Source: Picochlorum sp. 'celeri'
Taxonomy: Eukaryota; Chlorophyta; Trebouxiophyceae
DNA length: 64,000 bases
NCBI GenBank assembly: GCA_010909725.1
Contig: JAACMV010000008.1
Location: forward strand, 682,001-746,000
Direction: 5' to 3'
In this document: in pieces, positions 30,231 through 41,776 of the stretch
Layout of the letters: every line of letters starts with the position of its first letter
How positions within the stretch are numbered: the stretch's first letter is position 1
Notes under the pieces: generated by a model
What the model saw: only the letters and a program-made list of their open reading frames with translations
The model's database searches: none
Told to the model about the DNA's origin: nothing
Made by a program: the position numbers and the translations under genes

Positions 30231-33200
30231 ATGGCAGAAAGATCTTCTAGTTTTACAGATAAAGAGGCTCAATATGAGGAAAGAGCTGCGGAGGAGGAGA
30301 GCTCCTCTTTTGCTGTTTCTGCTGAGGGGCTGGCCCTTTTGAACGAGGTGAGTCTCCTGCACACGTGTTTTGATGAGGAGAGGCTGGATGGGCATGCATA
30401 CTGTTTTGAGATGATCATGACACCATTTCACGTTGTTTTTGCGTCGTATGTGCAGGCAAAGGATGAAGAGGCTGTTGTTGGTCTAGGTGGGGTGGAGGGG
30501 TTGGCAACTGTGCTGCATACATCATGCCATGATGGGTTGGATACGAGTGCTGCGCCACCATATTCTCTTGATGATAGGAGGAATGTATTTGGGAGTAATA
30601 TACTGCCGACCATTCCGAGTAAAGGGTTTTTCTATTTGTGGTATTCAAACTTGAAGGATCCTATCATTTTGATGTTGATGTTTGCTGCATTTGTGTCGAC
30701 CGTATTGGGAGCAGCTGTACCGGAGGAGCGAGAACAGAATTCTTGGACTGAAGGAGTTGCAATCTGGGTTGCTGTTCTGGTTGTATCGTTGGTGGGGGCT
30801 TGGAATGATTGGCACAAGGATAAGCAGTTTCACAAGCTTAATGCTCGAAAGGATGTGCTTGATATCAAAGTCGTGCGAGATGGAGTAGAGACACTTGTTA
30901 TTAGTACTGATATTGTAGTAGGCGATGTAGTGTTATTAGATACTGGAGATAAGGTCGCAGCAGATATGTACATGGTGGAGAGCTTTGGTTTGACAGCAGA
31001 TGAATCCAGTCTAACTGGGGAGACTGATCCAGTCCGCAAGGGACAAAGTGAGGGTGATTGTTGGATACGATCTGGATCTCAAATTAGTGAAGGAAGTGGC
31101 AAGGCGATTGTGATTGCTGTGGGGCCATACTCTGAGTGGGGAAAGACAATGGCATTGGTTGCAAGAGAGTCTGGAAGAACTCCTCTGCAGGAGAAGCTAG
31201 GAGTTTTGGCAGTTGCTATAGGAAAGATTGGGCTTGTTGTTGCAATCATATGTTTTATTGTCCTTCTGATCAGATGGATTGTCGAGAACAAGGGATTTCC
31301 GATGAGTGAGTTTGCATCTGGCCCCTTGAACTTTTTCATTTTTGCAGTCACCATTGTTGTTGTTGCTGTGCCTGAAGGGCTGCCTTTGGCCGTAACAATT
31401 TCTCTTGCGTATTCGATGAGCAAAATGATCAAAGACAACAATTTTGTTCGAATCCTCGCTGCATGCGAAACTATGGGAGGAGCAACAGCAATATGCTCTG
31501 ATAAGACTGGCACACTGACAGAGAATAGAATGACAGTAGTGAAGACTGTCATCTCCGGAGTGAGGCACGATGATGTACCCGAGTATGAATCGGTCTCGAA
31601 GGAACTCTCTGATTCAATCATAGTAAATTCGTCTGTCAACTCGAAAGCGTTCATTACAGAAGCTGAAGATGGATCCATTGATTTCGTAGGAAATAGAACA
31701 GAATGTGCTCTCTTGATGATGATCAGGTCATGGGGGATACAGTACACAGATATTCGCGATGAATATCATGACGATATTGTTCAGGTGTTTGGGTTTACTT
31801 CAGATCGAAAAATGGCATCCGTTTTGTTGAAGACGAAGTCTGGATATAGGTTGTACAACAAGGGTGCTGCTGATTGGGTTTTAAAGAAATGCAGCTCCTA
31901 TTACAATGAATCTGGAGTATTGGTTCCCATGGATAATACGTCCAGGAGCTCCTTCGAAACAATGATCAATTCTATGGCTTCACAAGGGCTTCGCACATTG
32001 TGTTTGACTCAGAAAGGTCTGTTCCCTGTGTCCTGTGGTGATGATTGATTATTCTGATGTGTTCAAGGTGACTGGTGCAGATATATCAGCACGTGACGTG
32101 GAAGAAGGGAGCAGTAATCCATTCAAAGAAGCACCAGAGTATGATTTAGATCTCGTGGCAATCGTGGGTATTAAAGATCCAGTGAGAAAAGAGGTTCCTG
32201 ATGCTGTTTTGCGGTGCCAGAATGCTGGTATCAAAGTGCGAATGGTGACGGGTGACAACATTCATACAGCCAAACATATTGCTCGAGAGTGTGGAATATT
32301 GTCAGAAAATGGATTGGCTATGGAAGGGCCAGAATTTCGGACCCTATCTAATGATGAATTGATGCAAACCATACCAAAACTTGATGTGTTGGCCCGATCC
32401 TCTCCAGAAGACAAGTTTATCCTAGTCAAAACTCTGAAAGCTCTTGGGCAGGTTGTAGCTGTCACTGGAGATGGAACAAATGATGCTCCTGCAATGAAAG
32501 AGGCTGATGTAGGTCTGGCGATGGGTATTGCTGGCACAGAAGTGGCCAAAGAAGCTGCTGACATTGTAATTTTGGATGACAACTTTTCATCCATCGTCAA
32601 GTCTGTCATGTGGGGAAGGACTGTGTTTACAAATATTAGAAAATTTCTGCAGTTTCAACTCACAATCAATCTCGTTGCTTTGCTCATCGCGGTTGTTGCT
32701 GCAGTGACGACTGGAGAGACACCTCTGAATGTTCTCCAGCTGTTGTGGGTCAACCTGATCATGGACAGTCTTGCAGCCCTAGCTCTTGCCACTGAGGCTC
32801 CAACAGAGGAGTTGCTCAACCATCTCCCACATGGAAGAAACGAGCCGCTTATCAATGGCAAGATGGCAAAGCATATATTTGTCCAAGGGATGTACCAAAG
32901 CTTTTGGCTGTTTTTGATTTTCTATGGCTTGCCAGCCCAGTTTGAATACTTCAAGGTATACCCATGCCAACCTGATGAAACAGAAGAGGAATGCATTGAC
33001 AGACAAGAGGACGAACAGAAAAAGACAAACTCGATGGTTTTCAACACGTTCATCTGGATGCAGCTATTCAATGAAATCAACGCACGCCGAATCAATGATG
33101 AGTTGAATGTCTTTTCTGGAATCCTCACAAACTACATCTTTATGTCTGTCTGGATTTTGACCGTCGTCTTCCAGGTCATTATTATGGTCATTGCCCCAGT

Positions 33201-33495
33201 TGGAAACATTTTCAAGGTAGAACCACTATCCGGATTAGAGTGGGGGGTATCAATCGCCATTGGGTTTGGGTCCATGATCACATCCCTGTTGACCAGACTC
33301 GTATCAATGTGGTTGTTCAAAGAAACAGAAGAAAAGGCTAGAGAGCGAGCTGAGAGACTCGCTGCTCAACCTGTAAAGTATAGAGAACATTTTTGGCAGA
33401 TTCTTCGACAGAAAAAGCCAAAACATGTGAAGGAATTTGAGAACTCATTATCCCTGCAAGGACATGTTCTCAGTTCAAATATGAATACTCTGTGA
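30231..33495 (+). CDS. Plasma-membrane-type Ca2+-ATPase (P-type IIB, PMCA/ACA)
   Basis: Three exons are inferred: 30231..30347, 30456..32016 and 32081..33495. The introns are 30348-30455 (GTGAGT..GTGCAG, phase 0, no in-frame stop) and 32017-32080 (GTCTGT..GGTGCAG, phase 1), giving 1030 aa. The pump exports Ca2+ from the cytosol at the cost of ATP. Seen in order: GGVEGLATVL (N-terminal IIB signature), TGE actuator loop (SSLTGETDP), VAVPEGLPLAVT in TM4 with the Ca2+ site, phosphorylated Asp in CSDKTGTLTE (about 387), KGAADWVL, RMVTGDNI, GDGTNDAPA hinge, and the C-terminal TM bundle (LLWVNLIMDSLAALALATE). The C-tail of about 70 residues is basic (ILRQKKPKHVKE) and could bind calmodulin. Confidence 0.93.
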
Positions 33496-33507
33496 TGATG
33501 GTACTTG

Positions 33508-33512
33508 TGTAA
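33508..33512 (+). terminator. TGTAA polyadenylation signal of the Ca2+-ATPase
   Basis: The pentamer lies 13 nt past the stop. Confidence 0.45.
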
Positions 33513-33912
33513 TGAAAGCGAAACCCAACTCGATACTCTATGTATTGCCATATATTACAGACTTGGAATCCATCCACGCTCACACAGGTGCATTTGCTAG
33601 AGTGAAAGAACCACAAATTCTCGATGTAGCCCGGCATGGACTCGTTAGGCATGGGCCTGTCTGTTGACAGCCACAGCCTCACATTGTAGATCCACTGGCA
33701 TCAATATGCTCTCCTTTCAACCAATCTACCCATTAAGTACGTCTCAAATAAATAATATTTATTTTTCAGACTATCTATTTGCCATTCAACTCAGCCAAAC
33801 ACGAATACAGCCATTCGTACGGTAGACTAGAGCAGTGCTTTAAAGTCCTTGTCCTGTCCACATACAGAAGAAGATTTTAGAATGCACCCGATTACAGTCT
33901 GATATGGTATGA
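33513..33912. other. Intergenic, no gene seen
   Basis: AT-rich sequence between the Ca2+-ATPase and DET1, presumably holding the DET1 promoter. No frame on either strand looks coding. Confidence 0.5.
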
Positions 33913-35733
33913 ATGTGGAAGGAAGAAGGGTTAAAGGAGCTTTCCTTGACCGTTTATGGCAGCGAGAGACTTGCCCAGGACCACCAGGAACAGCGGTGCG
34001 TACCATTATTGATTGAACATGTCGATGTCGCGGTCTGTTTGGATCTTTTACATCCTTTTAAAGCTTCTGTAATCGATCCCACGAGGCATGTGAAGCGGAC
34101 GACGGCGATCAGCCGTAGTTGACTTTTGTTTTGTTCAGATTATTCTCACCAGACACATTTGCTTCCCTATGCGTGTAGCTTCATGGCATTCGACAGCTGT
34201 ATCAAAACATAGTTCCAAATACCCATATAGCATCCCTCCAGCCAAACAGCCCATGCTATCTCGATGGATTCAGTCCATGTGGACAATATTTGATTGGCTT
34301 TGGAAGGGAGCTTACATCAGTGCTGATATTCGAGTACAAGGGTATTCCCAATCTGGAAGAGCCCATCACGTTTGATGATATGTTTTCACTTGTACACGAA
34401 GTGCATCATGAGGAGCGTGAGGGCACTTTTGGTCTATTAGATAGAATGGTACTCTTTTTCCACGGATCCTACATGGTTGTAAGCAGTTCTAGGCAGGATG
34501 CACAATATCTCGAACCAGAGGGGCAGTGGCTTGGAATAGAAGAAGAAGTTGTACTTCACATTATTCATCTAGAAACTGGAGAAATCATGGATCGCATAGC
34601 ATTTGTGACAGAGCGCCTTGATACACCACTGTCACATGCTGTTGCCACGTATGAGAAAAAGATTGCCATTGTGAATAAACGCTCCATCGTCCTAGTGCAT
34701 GTAGAAGAGAATGGAGTTTTTTCTGATGTCATGGAAATAGGCAAGTACTGTCGACCTGATGATGAGGATTTCATCCGTGCGCATCACCCTGACATTGACC
34801 AGGAGCCATCAGGGGCTGGTGATGGACAGCAGCCGAGTCCGATTCTGGATGGGCTAAAACAGAGACTGCTCGCATATATGTATTTAGAAGCATCGCAAAA
34901 TAACGGTGATATCTGCTGCCAGGAAAAAGAACGCCCAGGATGTATCTGTAAGTCAGCAGCTCGGGGAAATGGCATGGGCGTCCTGTACTACTTTTTCAAA
35001 GTCATTGAAACATTGGAACTCGGCCATCTGCACTTCCTCGACGACAATCGACTTTTATTATTTTGGAAGACAAGTTCGACGACAAGCAGGTCAGATATGA
35101 TGTCGGATGGTCTGAAAACCATATACAACATCCAAACGACATTCTTTGAAAAGGTGTTTACAATGTTTGACCAGACAGAGTTCAGCACATGGTACGCATA
35201 GTCATTTTCTTCATTCAATACCAATAGATATTCATCCATCTCATTACCATTCATGCAGGATCCAGGGAGATGCTAATGCGATGAATAAGAGTCTGCCGAG
35301 CAGCACGTGGGAACAGTTCTCTCTTCATGGCCTCCATGGCCATGCAGCATGGAGAAATATTGTACAACCAGCAGGTCAAGTTCCCCTGACGCCGTGCCAA
35401 CATCGACAAACATCTCCATATCTAGACAAGGAACTTTTCTTCTACGATGAACGATCCATCAGCCGAGACAGAATCCCAGTATCCTCTGCAAGAATCAAAA
35501 CTGCAAAGTTTATGGCACATGCCTGGCCAAACCATCTTAAATTTGCACTTGACGTTGACAAATGCCTGCACATGTCTTCTAGCGACCCTCGAGAAAATGA
35601 GGGTCGAATACGCAGGAGAATTGACGCACTTCACCTCTTTCACCCAACAGAACCCACAGTACTCTGCATTGTTCAGACATATGAAGAATACCAGGGAGAG
35701 GCTGAAATCATAAATGTCTTTACATACACCTAA
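33913..35733 (+). CDS. DET1: DET1 (de-etiolated 1), CUL4-DDB1 ligase regulator
   Basis: Exons are inferred as 33913..33999 (least certain), 34179..35191 and 35259..35733. Intron 35192-35258 (GTACGC..ATGCAG, phase 2) is firm, as is the acceptor GTGTAG at 34178. The product has about 524 aa. DET1 with DDB1 and COP10 controls COP1 targets and represses light-responsive genes in the nucleus. Family blocks include LYQNIVPN (HQNVFPN in human), SPCYLDGFSPCGQYLIGF, LKQRLLAYMYLEA, LGHLHFLDDNRLLLFW, TIYNIQTTFF and, after the last splice, SPYLDKELFFYDER and RIDALHLFHPTEPTVLCIVQ. The first 29 residues from ATG 33913 are a guess; the donor TGC|GTACCA at 34000 fits the required phase 0. Confidence 0.87.
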
Positions 35734-35775
35734 TACCTATCAGTTTTCACTTATTATTTAATGAATATCAAACAC

Positions 35776-35979
35776 TCAATGTTTTACACATGACCATCCA
35801 GACGCTTTTCCTTGTTGAGTATACATGACTGCTACATTATTCAATCCTTGAGGAAAATCTGGTCGAGCTTCAAGGGCAGCTTCATAGGATGCCAATGCCA
35901 AGTGAAGATCAGGCCTAACAGCCTCGCGAATATATAAATACATATTCATGTAAATAAAAGGCTCGCTGCGCTCGCCCAA
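35776..35979 (-). pseudogene. TPR gene relic (SPY/OGT-like repeat)
   Basis: The minus frame contains one well-kept tetratricopeptide repeat, LALASYEAALEARPDFPQGL followed by NNVAVMYTQQGK, matching the TPR pattern of SPINDLY and OGT proteins. It is preceded by IREAVRPDLH and ends after six more residues. There is no room for the rest of such a gene: DET1 ends 42 nt downstream and the upstream 300 nt show no further repeats on this strand. A truncated copy or an orphan exon fits best. No ATG-led gene model could be built. Confidence 0.5.
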
Positions 35980-36049
35980 CAGAATACAAAAACAGCTGTT
36001 GGCTGGGAACGACTAACAGCACAATACAGGGGATGTCGCAAGAAATGGA

Positions 36050-36230
36050 GGGACGTGTTAGAGAATGCGTCCTACAGACTGGCAACGATGCACTGTCGCA
36101 ATGTTAGAAAGAGGTTGTGTCCTCCGGCCTCGTCAGGATCCCTTAAACCGGGGCCTCACTACGTTCGGCACGGGCGGGATCCTTCCTCACCCATCGGCCA
36201 CCTGGATGGTGCTGTGGGGTGGCCTGAGCA
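36050..36230. ncRNA. GC-rich, hairpin-forming stretch; possible structured RNA
   Basis: Perfect inverted repeats stand close together: GGACG (36051) with CGTCC (36068), and AGGATCCC (36135-36142) with GGGATCCT (36176-36183) around a 33-nt GC-rich loop. The composition is clearly richer in GC than the surroundings and no frame looks coding. No known RNA family is recognised; it may equally be a decayed repeat. Confidence 0.2.
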
Positions 36231-36271
36231 ATGCCTGAGGGAACACACAATTACGAACTGGCAAGGGGTCG

Positions 36272-36989
36272 TCACAGCGGCACTCTTTGCACAGGAGCCT
36301 CCTCCACCCCCTCTTCCTCCTCTCGAACCCGCCCCTGAGGAGCATCAGGTATATCCATCATATACGCAGGAGTACCCTCCGCCTCCACCTCCTCCGCCAC
36401 CTCCTCACCCAACATATCCATTTCAGCCATCAACTCTGCATCATCAATCTCCACTGGCACATCATACGACGACATGGCCATCTGCAACTCTTCAAACTGA
36501 TCCCTTTGCTCAGTCAACTCATCCATAATATCATACACATGATCAACATCCAGCTCCTTTGTCTTCTTCATCTGTATCTTCATCTCCTTGGATGCCACCT
36601 TCAATGCCTTGACCATCTCTGCCTGGTCCTGCATGGCACTCGTCGTATACCTCGCTTCATCCAACCGCATCACATTCTCCATCATCTTCTCACGCTGCGC
36701 CTCCAGCTGTCTCTTCTGTTTCATCACGTTCACGGCCCGCTTCTTCGCCTGTTCTAAAGAGGGCCCTGGCCTCATAGCCTTCATAGCATCCCTATACTTG
36801 CGCAAATCCCCATCAATCCGAGCAATCTTCCGATCCAATCTGCACATGTGATACATAAAATAGTATTCCATGGTACCATACATGCCCATAGTCAACGTAC
36901 TCGGCAATACGGGATTCCATTCCCTGCGACACATCGTCAAGACTCTTTTGAGGAACCTTGTCCTTCTTCGTTCCGAATATTCGTTTCAT
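36272..36989 (-). CDS. ESCRT-III subunit CHMP5 / VPS60
   Basis: Two exons, 36901..36989 and 36272..36839, are separated by intron 36840-36900 (GTACGT..TGTGCAG, phase 2), giving 218 aa, the usual length (human CHMP5 has 219). VPS60 is an accessory ESCRT-III protein that binds LIP5/VTA1 and tunes VPS4 during multivesicular body formation. The N-terminus MKRIFGTKKDKVPQKSLDDV is typical (MNRLFGKAKPKAPPPSL), and the core continues with RIAELDRKIARIDGDLRKYR, VMKQKRQLEAQREKMM, ARYTTSAMQDQ and the acidic C-terminal half (EIDDAELMAEMDMLGEE). The first exon is short and was found only by matching the family start. Confidence 0.93.
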
Positions 36990-37051
36990 AACAACAACAA
37001 CAATCTAAATATATATCTGATACTAAAAAGAATCCAACGGATTGTTATTCT

Positions 37052-38354
37052 TCATGAATTTTGGATTCTTTTCTTTTGACTCTTTTTCCTCGTGGCCAGT
37101 TTTGATGCCATGACTATCGAGTCATCCGTACGAGACCAACAAACACTCGTCATCTGCGATTTCATATACACCTTTTCTATGGATGCCCGTGATCGGAGGC
37201 TATTGATCCTGAGGAACCGATCCAATCCTCCAGATACAATGGCCCCATGGTGAATATCCATGCTCCTCACTGATCCACCGATGCCTGAAATAGCACCACT
37301 GAATTTGCCTGCACGGACATCATATACCTGCAGATTGCCTCCTCCGTCTCCCACCCAACATCTCTGACCATCCTGCTCGGGAGCAAGGCATGTAATCTTG
37401 AATCCTTTGAATGGTATGTCACGCTGAGGGCGCTTGCCAGCTTTGGCATCATAGAAGCGTACTTTGGAGGACCCAGTACCCACAATGAGTCTGGCTCCAC
37501 CTTCTACTGAAGGATCAAAGGCGACCGCACTAGTACACGGTCTATCGCATAATCCAACACTGTTTGGTTTCCCACCCTTTGCTGCAAAGCATGGGGCACC
37601 ACCACCCTCACATGTATCAGATACAGCGTACACCTTGAGCTCTGCACCCTCACATCCAACGGCAAGTTTCCGAGACGATGCATTATATGCAGAGCATATC
37701 GCCTTTGGAGGACATGTCCATTCGACTAGAGGATCCTCTGCCGTCCCATCAAGAGAGAAGACCTGCACAGTACCATGCTCCATCACCCGCACCACCCTTT
37801 CCTCCTCTCCATACCCAGGTATCCAATGCGCTGATGCACAGCTCAGACCATCGTTCTCATGACACCATGCCGTGCTCCCAGTATCAATATCCAACACCTC
37901 TGTACTCCCATTCTTCCTGCTCACCAATACTCTGGATGGATCTGTGCAGCATGCTTCCACATGTGTCACACCTCTCTCTCTATCAGCATCCCCCCAGCAC
38001 GCAAGTATACCGAATTCAGAAGCCCCTCCATCTTTTTGATGAGACTGTTCATGGCCACCATGGCCATCTATGGTCTTTTGCTTCTTCTTTGTAGCTGTAC
38101 CGAGCTGCTTGTCCTGGTGACCCAAAACTGCAACACACATAAACACAGGTACAGGTGTCAATCATATGGCATGAGAATACCAACCAACCAATCATCCAAT
38201 CAACAAAAGAAGATTCTTCTGGGATAGACCAGACGCCATTGCAGTATATGGATGTCAGTCAAGTAATGATTCCATGTATGTAGGCCATGCATGTTGTCGC
38301 ACCTACAACCTCCCCAATCTCATTCCCAACGATAACCCGATCTCTGATCTCCAT
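37052..38354 (-). CDS. Ribosome biogenesis protein NSA1 / WDR74
   Basis: Two exons, 38307..38354 and 37052..38113, are separated by intron 38114-38306 (GTAGGT..GTCACCAG, phase 0), giving 369 aa. NSA1 is a WD40 factor of early nuclear 60S pre-ribosomes and works with RIX7/NVL. The short first exon encodes MEIRDRVIVGNEIGEV, which matches the human start (RWNHVWVGTETGILKG). The propeller follows: GILACWGD, VLVSRKNGSTEVLD, LAVGCEGAELKVYAV, ARLIVGTGSSKVRFYDAKAG, CWVGDGGGNLQVYDVRAGK and IVSGGLDRFLRI. The C-terminus is basic (RKKSQKKR), typical of a nucleolar protein. The acceptor CACCAG was chosen over the upstream TTGCAG because only it keeps phase. Confidence 0.88.
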
Positions 38355-38633
38355 TATGCATGTACTATATGTATGTATATTTTTGCATCACATCAATCAC
38401 TGGTTAGATAGATCTGGTCTAGCAGCAGCAGCAATCTCTGGGATTGTCCGTAAAATGATACATTAAAAACCAAAAATCAGATCATGAATTCATCTTCTTC
38501 TTCATGCATGAGAAGAGATCGAGTGCAGGATCCATCTCTCGACACTATCTATATATATGTAAATAAATAAATAATCCCAGTATATCCATCTGAAACAAAG
38601 AAGAGAGACAGAGAGCGATAGAAGGCAACAAAC

Positions 38634-40267
38634 ATGGTGCCTGGGACATGTCTGCATGGTATGTCTTCGTCAGGGGATTCTACAATATTGGCATCTGTAT
38701 CTAGTAGTAGTATTCAGAATGTGGACCCATCCATGGGAATGAAGAAGGATGGTGTGTCGAGACAGCATCACGTGTTCGATGGAAAGACTGACCAACAGCA
38801 GATGACGGGGCGGCGTTTCTGTAGTACAAAGAATACAGATGGTATCTGGATGAAAGGAAAAGGGATGTCTGCTGTGCTGGCGACCTCTGCGGTTCCTTGG
38901 TTGTTGGCTGGATATGGTGGGGGTGGGCAGGCTCGGGCTGTTCCGTTGTGGAAATTGGGTCGATCGGATCGGATACGAGGTGGCTGGGGTGATCGATCTG
39001 ATGCCAAGCCACGCATTATGATTTTAATGTCGGATACTGGTGGGGGTCACAGGGCATCGGCAGAGGCTCTGCGGGGTGGGTTTGAGCACCTGTATGGGTC
39101 CAAATATAGGATTGATATCGTGGATCTTTGGACACATCACACCCCGTGGCCGTATAATGAATTTCCAAAGAGTTATTCATTCATGGTCAAGTATCCATTC
39201 ATTTGGAGGGGGAATTTTACCTTTACACAGCCCAAGTTTGTTCATATTCCTCTGTCTACTGCCATGCATGTGGTGACTGGCTCGAGGATTTCTGCAGCGT
39301 TTGATGAGTATCGGCCGAATTTGATTATTTCTGTGCATCCGCTGATGCAGCATGTGCCTGTCAAGGTTTTGAGAAGGAGGATTGAGAGTGGATTGCAGGA
39401 TCCAAACACAGCATTTGCAACAGTTGTGACTGATTTGACAACGTGTCATAACACATGGTTTTATCATGATGTGGATAGATGTTTTGTTGCGACGGAAGAG
39501 TCGAAAAAGCAGGCGTTGAAGCTGGGGATGCCTGAGGATAAACTCAGAGTGTATGGATTGCCTATTCGCCCAGCATTTAGTCAGGGGTTGCCGCGTGCAA
39601 AGGCGTTGAGGAAAAAGCTTGGTCTTGATCTTTCAAAGCCATGTATACTGTTGATGGGAGGAGGTGAAGGGATGGGTCCAGTAGAGAAGACTGTAGATGC
39701 GGTGGCAGAGCAGATTGGTGCGGATGCACAGCTTGTGGTTGTGTGTGGAAGGAATGCAACGCTGGTGAATAAATTACAGTCAAAGTACGTACACTGTTAT
39801 ATATATCATATGGTCATGACGATGCCTGGTCTGATGAATATGTGTCTCATTGCAGGGCGTATCCTTCAGGCATGAATGTTCATATTCAAGGGTTTGTGAC
39901 AAATATGCCAGAGTATATGGGGGCGTGTGACGTCATTATTACAAAAGCGGGACCAGGAACTATTAGTGAAGCTCTCATCTGTGGCCTCCCGTTGGTATTG
40001 AATGCATTTGTGCCATGCCAAGAGGAAGGCAATATTCCATATGTGACTGAGAATAAGGTGGGTGTGTTTGAGACGAAACCGAAAAAGGTGGCCTCTATTA
40101 TCAAGAGTTGGTTGGATAATAATGGAAAGGAGCTCAAAGTGTTGTCAAAGAGAGCCAAAGCGTTGGCCAAGCCAGATTCCTTGTTTGACATTGTCAAAGA
40201 ATTGAGCACCATGGTGAGGCCAACGCCTGGCTTTAAGCCCAAGCTGATGCCAGCATCATCATCATAG
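38634..40267 (+). CDS. Monogalactosyldiacylglycerol (MGDG) synthase, plastid
   Basis: Two exons, 38634..39784 and 39856..40267, are separated by intron 39785-39855 (GTACGT..TTGCAG, phase 2), giving 520 aa. The enzyme moves galactose from UDP-Gal to diacylglycerol at the plastid envelope and makes the main thylakoid lipid. About 125 N-terminal residues form a Ser-rich transit region. The glycosyltransferase part begins at ILMSDTGGGHRASAEAL (about 130) and has DLWTHHTPWPYN, ISVHPLMQHVP, TVVTDLTTCHNTWFY, VYGLPIRPAF, LLMGGGEGMGPV, and, after the splice, FVTNMPEYMGACDVIITKAGPGTI with the UDP-sugar site (GTISEALICGLPLVL). TGTAA follows the stop at 40315. Confidence 0.95.
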
Positions 40268-40334
40268 AAATACGTATATAAATTATACGAATCGGTAGAA
40301 TATATCAGTAGTTGTGTAAGACGAGGCAAACGCC

Positions 40335-41746
40335 ATGGGCAGAGCAAAGAGGCAGCGGAAGGAATGGCGGGCTATCGACGGACAGGAGGTACGTTTGATT
40401 GGAATAAAGCTATATTTACATGTAAAGTGCATTTTGGAGCCTAAAAAATGCTGCGTTAGGGGCATGAGAGGCTTGGATGAACTGAAGGATAATGTTTCCG
40501 GCATGTCATGCAGGTGGAGGAGTTTTTGGAGCAAAAGACGAGAGAGGAACGGCTAGGGCCGAGTTTGGATAGTGTTCCTGATGATGATTTATTTTTTGTT
40601 GATACCAAGCCTGATGATGTGTCCAAGAAGCCGGTTCGAATGAGCAAGAAGGAAAAGTTTAGGAACAAACTGACCAGGGCTCAAGCAATCATCCAGGGTG
40701 CTCATGTAGCCGAGCCTGTGATTCCACAGACGTTTGCGAAAAAGGCCAAAAAACATGATCTAGCAAAGCGGTTGAAGAAACAGACGCAGAAGAAGAAAGG
40801 GGATGCTGGAGAGTTGGTTGTCCGCGAGGATACTGGAAAGGAGGTCATTGTCCCACCAAAGGAAGGGAGATATGATATCTTCTCAAAGGATACAGAGGAA
40901 TTCAGATTACGTAATAAGGCTATTAAAGCTGTAAAGGAGTGGAAAAAGTCTCTCAGAGATGCTCCGGCTGTAGAAATTGATGCATCAGGGTGCTCTGTGA
41001 ACCCTGATTACGAGTCTCATCAGGAGGCTGTTGGCCGAGCAGTTGCGGCTGAGATGAAGAAACAGTATGATGCAGAACTTCTTCCAGTGGCTCCTCCGAA
41101 AGTTGTAGAATGGGAAGATTATGAGCACAAGGATGAATTGGAGAGGTTGCTGGTGGAATCTGATGGGGAGGAGGAAGAAGAGGATTCTCCGTCGAGTAGT
41201 GAGGATGATCAGGTGGTTAAACGATCATCAGCCACGAAAAGGAAAAAGACTATTCAGGATAGAAATAGAGAAATGAGGAATAAGTTAATGCAAAAGGAAA
41301 TTGAGCTTCGCAAGAAGGAGAAGAAGCAGCGTCGGGAATTGGAAAGGCTTGGTGAACTCCTAAAGGATGTTGAAAGTTTGACAAAAGAGCAAGAAGAGAA
41401 GCTGAGGAGGAGACATGCTGATCTTCAAGAGCTTATAGACTCAGCACCCCCTCGACTCGGAAAACATAAATTCAATCCTTTCCCAATCCAAGTTTTGACA
41501 ACTGATGAGATCAAAGAGTCAGGAGGCAGTCTTCGTAAAATCAAGCCAACTCCTGTGCTGATCAAAGAGCGATATAAGAGCCTTCAAAGAAGAGGAATTA
41601 TTGAACCAAGAGTGCGCGTTAACAAAAGCGGTAAAAAGAGGAAGACGGTTATTCATGGCAAGAGGGCTGATAATGCAGAGGAACGACAACAAGAGATTCA
41701 AAAATTGCGAGCTCGCAATAAAAAGTTGAAATCCAAAACGTCGTAG
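40335..41746 (+). CDS. Ribosome biogenesis protein NOP53 (GLTSCR2-like)
   Basis: Two exons, 40335..40388 and 40514..41746, are separated by intron 40389-40513 (GTACGT..CATGCAG, phase 0), giving 428 aa. NOP53 recruits the exosome helicase MTR4 to late pre-60S particles for 5.8S 3'-end maturation. The first exon encodes MGRAKRQRKEWRAIDGQE, which continues as VEEFLEQKTREERLG and DDLFFVDTKP, the conserved N-terminal block. Highly charged Lys/Glu/Arg helices, an acidic patch (EEEEEDSPSSSEDD) and the C-terminal block LGKHKFNPFPIQVLTTDEI, GSLRKIKPTP and RYKSLQRRGIIEPR follow, all typical of the family. The start lies 67 nt after the MGDG synthase stop. Confidence 0.9.
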
Positions 41747-41767
41747 CACTCGTCTGCTACATATTAT

Positions 41768-41772
41768 TGTAA
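41768..41772 (+). terminator. TGTAA polyadenylation signal of NOP53
   Basis: The pentamer lies 21 nt past the stop and only 5 nt before the end of the convergent gene. Confidence 0.45.
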
Positions 41773-41776
41773 CATC

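Noticed and set aside
36055..36757. Plus-strand frames rich in Pro and His
   Set aside because: Antisense to CHMP5, whose own frame is clearly conserved.
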